Assembly: GCA_050122535.1 (NCBI GenBank)
Contig: JASFIT010000065.1
Coordinates: 1 to 14,931, forward strand
Length of the DNA stretch: 14,931 nt
Reading direction: 5' to 3'
Source: JASFEQ01 sp050122535
GTDB lineage: Bacteria > Desulfobacterota > DSM-4660 > Desulfatiglandales > HGW-15
In this document: piece after piece, positions 7,113 through 12,122 of the stretch
Numbering within the stretch: the stretch's first letter is position 1
How the letters are laid out: the number at the start of each line of letters is the position of its first letter
The notes under the pieces: model-generated
What the model saw: only the letters and a program-made list of their open reading frames with translations
What the model was told of the DNA's origin: nothing
Databases searched by the model: none
Position numbers and translations under genes: made by a program

Positions 7113-8360
7113 ATGAACGACACACGGAAAGGGAGAACGTCCCAACCCTGGAAAACAGATAACTGGTTTGTAAGCCCATGGAATTTCTTGGAGGAAGTGA
7201 GGGCAGGCTTCCAACCCCCTGAAAAGGTAAGGATTCACGACATCACCCTGCGGGACGGAGAACAGCAGGCCGGGATCATATTTACCAAAGATGACAAGGT
7301 CCGAATTGCCGAGAAGCTATCCGAATTGGGGGTCCATCGCATTGAGGCGGGTATGCCGGCGGTGTCACCTAGAGACGAGGCTGCCATTAAGGAAATCGTG
7401 AAACGTAACCTGAACTCGGAGATTTTTTGCTTCTCTCGGTGTATGGTGGACGATGTGAAACGTGCCGCAGATTGTGGTGTAAAAGGCATCGTCATCGAAA
7501 TACCCGCCAGTGCTCACCTTATTGAGCAGGGTTACAAATGGCCCCTGGAAAAAGCCATTGACCTCTCCATCAAGGCAACAGCCTATGCCAAGGAAGAAGG
7601 GCTGTACACGGTCTTTTTCACCATTGATGCCACGCGGTCTGATCTAAAATGGTTGCTGGATCTGGTAGATCGGGTGGCGACCGAAGGTCATATGGACGCT
7701 TTCACTTTGGTGGATACATTCGGTGTGCTGTCTCCCCATGCAGCCCTCTACTTTACAGGGAAAGTAAAAGAGAGGGTATCAAAGCCGCTTGAGATTCACT
7801 TTCACTCTGATTTCGGTATGGGTGTGGCCAACACGATAAATGCGGTGCTTGCAGGGGCTGAAGTCATCCATTCAACCGTGCTCGGTATCGGGGAGCGCGC
7901 CGGTAATACCCCTATGGAGGAGACTGTTCTGGCATTGTTGACCATGTATGGTATTGACGCGGGACTTGATTACAGTAAAATGAATGAGGTTTCCAAACTC
8001 GTGCAGGAGCTTTCCGGTGTTAATGTGCCCACAAGTCGCCCCTTCATCGGTGAAGGGGCCTATAGCATTGAATCGGGAATTGTTACGGGTTGGTTCAAGA
8101 ATGTTTTTGAAACAGATCCGACAACCGTGTTCCCCGTGCACCCTGACTTTGTGGGACACGAGGCTCCCAGAATATTGATGGGAAAAAAGAGTGGCCTGGA
8201 CAACATTGAGATATGGACAAAGAAGTTGGGCATTGAACTGAACGAAGAGGAAGCGATGGATGTCCTCCAAGGGGTGAAGCTGAAATCCCATGACCTGAAA
8301 AGGGTCCTCACCGAAAAGGAGTTCATGCAAATCGCCGAGAAGGTGAGAAGCGGAAGATAA
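7113..8360 (+). CDS. DRE-TIM acyltransferase, isopropylmalate/homocitrate/citramalate synthase-like
   Basis: The 415-residue protein is an HMGL-like TIM barrel. IHDITLRDGEQQAG (41-54) carries the R47-D48 catalytic pair; H239 and H241 in IHFHSDFG would complete the divalent-metal site; GIGERAGNTPMEETV (268-282) is the conserved late loop with N275. Such enzymes condense acetyl-CoA with a 2-oxo acid (2-oxoisovalerate, 2-oxoglutarate, pyruvate or oxaloacetate). The long C-terminal regulatory domain of LeuA is absent, as in NifV-type homocitrate synthases and related paralogues. The usual HxHND is HFHSD, a change that argues for a divergent paralogue. The start has a good AAAGGAG site about 7 nt upstream. 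Neither nif nor leu genes lie nearby, so the substrate is open. Confidence 0.78.
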   Translation: MNDTRKGRTSQPWKTDNWFVSPWNFLEEVRAGFQPPEKVRIHDITLRDGEQQAGIIFTKDDKVRIAEKLSELGVHRIEAGMPAVSPRDEAAIKEIVKRNLNSEIFCFSRCMVDDVKRAADCGVKGIVIEIPASAHLIEQGYKWPLEKAIDLSIKATAYAKEEGLYTVFFTIDATRSDLKWLLDLVDRVATEGHMDAFTLVDTFGVLSPHAALYFTGKVKERVSKPLEIHFHSDFGMGVANTINAVLAGAEVIHSTVLGIGERAGNTPMEETVLALLTMYGIDAGLDYSKMNEVSKLVQELSGVNVPTSRPFIGEGAYSIESGIVTGWFKNVFETDPTTVFPVHPDFVGHEAPRILMGKKSGLDNIEIWTKKLGIELNEEEAMDVLQGVKLKSHDLKRVLTEKEFMQIAEKVRSGR

Positions 8361-8560
8361 ACGATCCCATGGGGTATAACGTGGCCCGCTGAGATTGGTA
8401 AAAAGGTATTGGAGCCCGTCCGCCTAATCCGCACGTTCCATCTCAGTAAGTCGGGATCCAGGGGCCATGTGAGAAACCAACTGGCTCCCGTACCCTGAAA
8501 TCTGGTTTGGATAGGATTTCATGCATTTCAAAATAGCAACCCGGGAGACCGAAAGGTTAG
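8361..8560 (+). other. 200-nt leader/intergenic region with possible RNA structure
   Basis: There is no gene here. Complementary pairs AACGTG (8378-8383)/CACGTT (8432-8437) and CTGAGAT (8389-8395)/ATCTCAG (8440-8446) are interleaved, as in a pseudoknot. A separate TGAAATC (8496-8502)/GATTTCA (8515-8521) pair could form a hairpin nearer the permease gene. No known riboswitch class was recognised. Confidence 0.25.
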
Positions 8561-9343
8561 ATGCTGCCTGATTATCCCCCCACCTTCTGGTTTTGTGCGG
8601 TCACGGCCGTTGTGATCTTTGGTATTGCCAAGGCTGGATTTGGAAGTGGCATCGGCATTGTGGCCACTCCGCTACTGAGCCTGACCATACCCGTGACCGA
8701 TGCAGTTGGGCTCCTGTTGCCCCTGTTAATCATCACGGATGTGTTCTCTGTTAATCATTACCGGATGCGTTTTAACCGGCGCAGTATAAAGCTGCTTTTG
8801 CCCGGCGCCTTGTTGGGCATTGCCATTGGGAGCCTCTTCTTCAGTTCCTTCCGGGGCAACGAACGCATATTACGGTTTGCCATCGGCGTTCTGGCCCTCT
8901 GGTTTGTCCTGTTTCAGGCCTTTCGTGCCATGATTCTTGGGGTTTTGGAAAAACGCCGTCCCCATGCCACTAAAGGAATCCTCATGGGAGCCATTTCGGG
9001 ATTTACGTCCACTCTGGCCCATGCGGGCGGTCCACCAGTCGCTATTTACCTTTTGCCCCAGAAGTTCCCTCGCGACCTGTTCGTTGGCACCACAGTCATC
9101 TACTTTGCCGTTGTGAATCTGGTGAAGTTGATTCCTTACCATACTCTCGGCCTTCTAAGGGTAGGAAACTTGGTGACCATCCTGATACTGGCTCCTCTTA
9201 CCTACGTGGGGGTGAGGCTGGGCATTTACCTGAATCGGCGCTTCACCGATCTCTGGTTCAACCGGGTGGTCTATATCATTCTGTTTCTAACGGGCGTGCA
9301 GTTGGTTTTGGGAAAGAATATGATAGCCATGATCTTCGGATAG
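8561..9343 (+). CDS. TauE/SafE-family sulfite exporter-like permease
   Basis: The 260-residue integral membrane protein has around eight hydrophobic segments and the internal two-fold layout of the TauE/SafE (DUF81) family. GIAKAGFGSGIGIVATPLLS (21-40) and the second-half GFTSTLAHAGGPPVAIYLLP (147-166) are the repeated re-entrant motifs. Members are proposed to export small anions such as sulfite, sulfoacetate or related organosulfonates. In a sulfur-metabolising anaerobe a sulfite-related role is plausible but not shown here. The ATG is preceded by GAAAGG about 6 nt upstream. The next gene begins 20 nt after the stop, so the two are probably co-transcribed. Confidence 0.85.
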   Translation: MLPDYPPTFWFCAVTAVVIFGIAKAGFGSGIGIVATPLLSLTIPVTDAVGLLLPLLIITDVFSVNHYRMRFNRRSIKLLLPGALLGIAIGSLFFSSFRGNERILRFAIGVLALWFVLFQAFRAMILGVLEKRRPHATKGILMGAISGFTSTLAHAGGPPVAIYLLPQKFPRDLFVGTTVIYFAVVNLVKLIPYHTLGLLRVGNLVTILILAPLTYVGVRLGIYLNRRFTDLWFNRVVYIILFLTGVQLVLGKNMIAMIFG

Positions 9344-9363
9344 ATACATAGAAGCCGGACGAC

Positions 9364-9903
9364 ATGGAAAGGAAACGCGGAAACAAGAAGAAAGAGAGGA
9401 AAGGACCAAGGCATTTAGTGTGGACGCTGTCGGTCTGTGCGGTGCTCTATGTTTTGGACGCGCTGCTCGTAGGGCTGCCCAGCTTGGGCACCTTCCTTTG
9501 TGTTGTCTTCATGTTGACCAATTTTGTGGCGTTTCTTTGGCAGCGTAAGGGCGACCGTGCCATTGTGCTGAAGTATGGCATCAGGTCTCTGACCCTCTGC
9601 TTGACCGTTCTTGCCATTCTGAGTACTTTCTTGTTCAACAGGCATTTGGGCCATGTGAACGCCAGACTCATCATCAAGGCGGTTGAAGATTACCGTGTGG
9701 AAAAGGGAAAATATCCAGAACGTTTGGCGGACTTGGTTCCCCAATATTTCTCGAAAGTGCCCCGTGCGGCCATCCGATTCAGCTCCAACAAATACTACTA
9801 TCTACATCATAAAGACTACCATAGCTTGATGTGGGCGGAAGCGCCCCCTTTTGGTAGAAGAACATACCATTTTGAAAACAAAGAGTGGTCATACATCGAC
9901 TAA
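9364..9903 (+). CDS. Hypothetical membrane protein with pseudopilin-like C-terminal domain
   Basis: This 179-residue protein is not a named family that I recognise. A lysine/arginine-rich N-terminus (1-16) leads into three hydrophobic segments (about 18-36, 38-58 and 74-92), then a hydrophilic tail. The tail starts INxxLIIKAVEDYRxEKGKYPE-like: the visible ARLIIKAVEDYRVEKGKYPE (100-119) followed by LADLVPQYFSKVP resembles the segment of type II secretion pseudopilins (GspG) and type IV pilins just after their N-terminal helix. Unlike pilins there is no prepilin peptidase site and there are extra membrane helices, so it is likely a fixed membrane protein with a borrowed fold. It sits 20 nt after the TauE/SafE gene and may share its operon. 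Function unknown. Confidence 0.65.
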   Translation: MERKRGNKKKERKGPRHLVWTLSVCAVLYVLDALLVGLPSLGTFLCVVFMLTNFVAFLWQRKGDRAIVLKYGIRSLTLCLTVLAILSTFLFNRHLGHVNARLIIKAVEDYRVEKGKYPERLADLVPQYFSKVPRAAIRFSSNKYYYLHHKDYHSLMWAEAPPFGRRTYHFENKEWSYID

Positions 9904-9918
9904 AATGAGATACTCATG

Positions 9919-10041
9919 AGGCTGTCAGAAAACGCCCATCTGCCGTGTTACCCTCATCCCTCGTCACTGCGGCGTACTTCTCTGTACGCCTCATTCCTCG
10001 GGATTTCGGAAGCCTTGCATATGGACATTTTCCATCAGCCT
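9919..10041. repeat. Dispersed palindromic repeat, copy B
   Basis: Ends AGGCTGTCAGAAAA (9919-9932) and TTTTCCATCAGCCT (10028-10041) are imperfect inverted repeats. The centre has the perfect hairpin GGCGTAC (9971-9977)/GTACGCC (9984-9990) with a 6-nt loop, as in copy A at 1711-1822. Shared blocks with copy A, in order, are CATCTGC, TGCGGCGTA, TACGCCTCA, CCTCGG and GCCTTRCAT. ORFs crossing it are not believable. It is followed by a run of eight T (about 10050-10057). Confidence 0.7.
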
Positions 10042-10123
10042 TTCAGAGCTTTTTTTTCGACAGTCTCCATGCGGATAATCATTATTTTCACGGTGACCAT
10101 GCCCTGCAAAAGTGCCAACGCAT

Positions 10124-10151
10124 GGAACATTTCAGCGGAGAAGTTGTCTAA
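10124..10151 (+). promoter_or_regulatory. Sigma-E-type (ECF) promoter in front of the ECF sigma gene
   Basis: GGAACAT (10124-10130), a 16-nt spacer, then TCTAA (10147-10151) in the context TTGTCTAAA. This agrees with the known sigma-E consensus GGAACTT-N16-TCtaA at all but one position and matches the promoter at 12056-12083 in spacing and -10 context. The predicted +1 is near 10157, the A of the chosen sigma ATG. Confidence 0.65.
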
Positions 10152-10156
10152 ACTGG

Positions 10157-10765
10157 ATGAATGAAGAGACCAAAAAGCCTGTCGGTGAGCCTAAGGAAGA
10201 TGCCTTACTAATCAGGGACTTTTGCGAGGGAGACAAGGCCGCGTTCGACAACCTGGTCCTCAAACACAAAGATCGACTGTTCAGTTTGTGCTACCGGCTG
10301 CTTGGAGATTACGAGGAAGCGAACGATTCTGCCCAGGAGACCTTCATAAAGGTCTATCGATCTCTCAAGAAATTCAGATTGGAATCCGCTTTTTCCACAT
10401 GGCTTTATCGGATCGCAGTCAACACCTGCAAAAACAAACTCAAGTCCTCGGCGTTCAGGCAGAAAAGGAAGATGGTCCCTCTGGAAAATCCGATCTCAGC
10501 GAACCGTAGCAGTCCCAGCCGGGAGATTCAGGATGATAGCCAGTGTCCGGCCATGGCGCTTGAGAATAAAGAGAGGATGAGGGTTATCCAGGAGGCCATC
10601 AATGCATTGCCCGAGGAACAGAGGGAGGTGGTTACCCTCAGAGATATCGAAGGGTTTTCGTATGAGGAGGTGGCTGAGATCACCGGTTTCAACCTGGGCA
10701 CGGTGAAGTCACGTCTTGCAAGGGCGCGGCTGAGCCTGAGGAAGACGCTAAGGAGCGTGATATAA
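10157..10765 (+). CDS. ECF RNA polymerase sigma factor (RpoE-like)
   Basis: From the ATG at 10157 this is a 202-residue group 4 sigma factor. Region 2 (starting near DALLIRDFCEGDKAAFDNLV, with GDYEEANDSAQETFIKVYRS and FSTWLYRIAVNTCKNKLKS) binds core enzyme and the -10 element. Region 4 (INALPEEQREVVTLRDIEG, FSYEEVAEITG, GTVKSRLARARLSLRK) is the helix-turn-helix that reads the -35. A longer GTG start at 10112 would add 15 non-family residues and would lie upstream of the putative promoter's -35, so it is disfavoured. Only a distant GGAGAAG is present. The stop is one base from the anti-sigma ATG, a classic sigma/anti-sigma operon. Two sigma-E-type promoters nearby, including its own, suggest autoregulation. 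Confidence 0.88.
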   Translation: MNEETKKPVGEPKEDALLIRDFCEGDKAAFDNLVLKHKDRLFSLCYRLLGDYEEANDSAQETFIKVYRSLKKFRLESAFSTWLYRIAVNTCKNKLKSSAFRQKRKMVPLENPISANRSSPSREIQDDSQCPAMALENKERMRVIQEAINALPEEQREVVTLRDIEGFSYEEVAEITGFNLGTVKSRLARARLSLRKTLRSVI

Positions 10766-10766
10766 C

Positions 10767-11822
10767 ATGGACTGTGCTGAGATCAAAGAGCGCTTATCTG
10801 CATATGTGGATGACGTCCTGGACGCGGAGAGCAAGGCCGTTGTGGAGGAACATCTTTCCACCTGCAGAGACTGTCAACAAGAAATGGTATCATTGAAGGC
10901 CCTGGTCCGTGAACTGGGTTCTCTGGAATCTGTAGAGCCTCCAAGGGATTTCCTGGACCAGCTCCATGAGCGTATCGAAGCGCGCTCTTGGTTTCCAAAA
11001 ATTCTCCGCACCCTGTTCGTGCCAATGCGGGTAAAGATCCCACTGGAATTTGCAGGCGCTGTTGCTGTGGCCATCCTGGTCTTCGCTGTTTTGCATACCC
11101 AAAAAGACCAACTCAGGCTTGGACAAGCACCCGAAGGCCTCAGGCAGGAGAGGGCCAGTGAGCAGGTCGCCACGAGGCAGAGGCAGGCAGAGGCTCCTTT
11201 TAGGGTTATGGAGAAGAAGGCTTACAGGGAGCGTACAGTTGATTCCTCTGGAGACTTGGCGAAAGATGAAGCCTACAAACCTCAACTCGCACGCAAAGCA
11301 GAAGAGGAGAGAATGGCCAAAGAGGATGCAGTTGAGAGGCTCAGCAAGGTTCTCAGAGATCTGGACCAGGAGCAAGGAGGGGCCCGTATACAAGAGGCTC
11401 CCCCACCAGAAAGGGAAGCCATTGAGTTGGCTCTTGTCATGAAAAAGGAGATACGTCCCGAGTCCTTAGCGCCAGGATCTGCCATGGAGGCTGACCCAGC
11501 CCCCAAAAGAAAGATGCGCAGATCGCTGGCCCTGCCCCAGGCTGCACCCTCTGCCAAACCTGAACGGGATGAAGAAGTGGATGATGCTCTTTCAGAATTA
11601 ACAAAGCGCATTGAGCTCGTAGGAGGAGAGGTGGTTTCCGTAGACTATGATGAGTGGACCAAGGCACTAGCATCCATTCGCGCGCAGATCCCAGCCAGCC
11701 AAATTCATACCTTTTATAATAAGCTGAAGGAATTGGGTGACCTCCAGACGCCTCCTGAAGCAGTAACCGGAAAAGAGCATGAAGTTCTTCCTGTTTCTAT
11801 CCGTCTCCTTCCTTCAAAGTAA
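10767..11822 (+). CDS. Membrane-bound anti-sigma factor with zf-HC2 zinc finger
   Basis: The 351-residue protein begins with a zinc-binding anti-sigma domain: C3, then H29-x3-C33-x2-C36 (EEHLSTCRDC), which in this family clamps an ECF sigma factor in the cytoplasm. One membrane helix lies near residues 91-110 (IPLEFAGAVAVAILVFAVLH). A long, charged, low-complexity periplasmic stalk (about 111-265) leads to a small folded C-terminal domain (about 272-351) that resembles domains paired with zf-HC2 in DUF2275-type proteins; that match is tentative. It is one base behind the sigma gene, with AGGAG about 11 nt upstream of the ATG, so it should be co-translated. A periplasmic signal presumably relieves inhibition of the sigma factor. 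No site-1/site-2 protease genes are visible. Confidence 0.82.
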   Translation: MDCAEIKERLSAYVDDVLDAESKAVVEEHLSTCRDCQQEMVSLKALVRELGSLESVEPPRDFLDQLHERIEARSWFPKILRTLFVPMRVKIPLEFAGAVAVAILVFAVLHTQKDQLRLGQAPEGLRQERASEQVATRQRQAEAPFRVMEKKAYRERTVDSSGDLAKDEAYKPQLARKAEEERMAKEDAVERLSKVLRDLDQEQGGARIQEAPPPEREAIELALVMKKEIRPESLAPGSAMEADPAPKRKMRRSLALPQAAPSAKPERDEEVDDALSELTKRIELVGGEVVSVDYDEWTKALASIRAQIPASQIHTFYNKLKELGDLQTPPEAVTGKEHEVLPVSIRLLPSK

Positions 11823-11905
11823 GAAAGTTCAGAGATTCTTTCCTTAATTCATCTCAAACCTCCCTAAGAATTCCCTCCCAACACACTGCCTGAAAACCCA
11901 GAATT

Positions 11906-11997
11906 CCTCTCCCCCTTTAGGGGAAGAGGCCAGGTGAGGGGGTGCGGATTCCAGCACTTATACCCGCACCCCGCCCCTCTCCCATCAAGGGAGAGGG
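11906..11997. repeat. Compound palindromic repeat (CTCTCCC/GGGAGAG type)
   Basis: Three stems lie in tandem: an imperfect CCTCTCCCCC/GGGGAAGAGG hairpin (11907-11929), a perfect 9-bp pair GGGGTGCGG (11939-11947)/CCGCACCCC (11964-11972), and a perfect 9-bp hairpin CCCTCTCCC (11975-11983)/GGGAGAGGG (11989-11997) with a 5-nt loop. The halves are roughly inverted copies of one another. It occupies the 300-nt gap 11823-12122, which otherwise holds the promoter listed separately. It looks like a dispersed palindromic repeat and may also act as a terminator-like structure after the anti-sigma gene. Confidence 0.6.
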
Positions 11998-12055
11998 CGT
12001 TGTGGGACAGGTTCCCAACGCATTTCTCTAAAGGGGATACAGGGGGATTTTTTTT

Positions 12056-12083
12056 GGAACTTTTTCCTCTCCTTTTTGTCTAA
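12056..12083 (+). promoter_or_regulatory. Sigma-E-type (ECF) promoter in front of the VIT/VWA gene
   Basis: GGAACTT (12056-12062), 16 nt, TCTAA (12079-12083), embedded in TTGTCTAAA. It is a complete match to the sigma-E-type consensus and the same as the promoter before the sigma gene in spacing and -10 context. A start near 12090 would leave a leader of about 33 nt that includes the AAAGGAGG ribosome site. Confidence 0.7.
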
Positions 12084-12122
12084 AGGGGGCAAAAGGCAAG
12101 AATTGCAAAAGGAGGGCATAAA

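Noticed and set aside
10041..10060. Run of eight T after repeat copy B as an intrinsic terminator
   Set aside because: Only a 3-bp stem can be drawn immediately before the T-run; no convincing GC-rich hairpin.
10112..10156. N-terminal extension of the ECF sigma gene to the GTG at 10112
   Set aside because: The added 15 residues are not sigma-like, and most of the putative sigma-E-type promoter would fall inside the coding region.
9916..10164. ORFs of 82 and 68 codons after the pseudopilin-like gene
   Set aside because: Both are mostly translation of palindromic repeat copy B, and they run into the sigma-gene promoter.
11437..11673. Minus-strand ORFs opposite the anti-sigma gene
   Set aside because: They are shadows of the charged, low-complexity stalk region of the anti-sigma factor.
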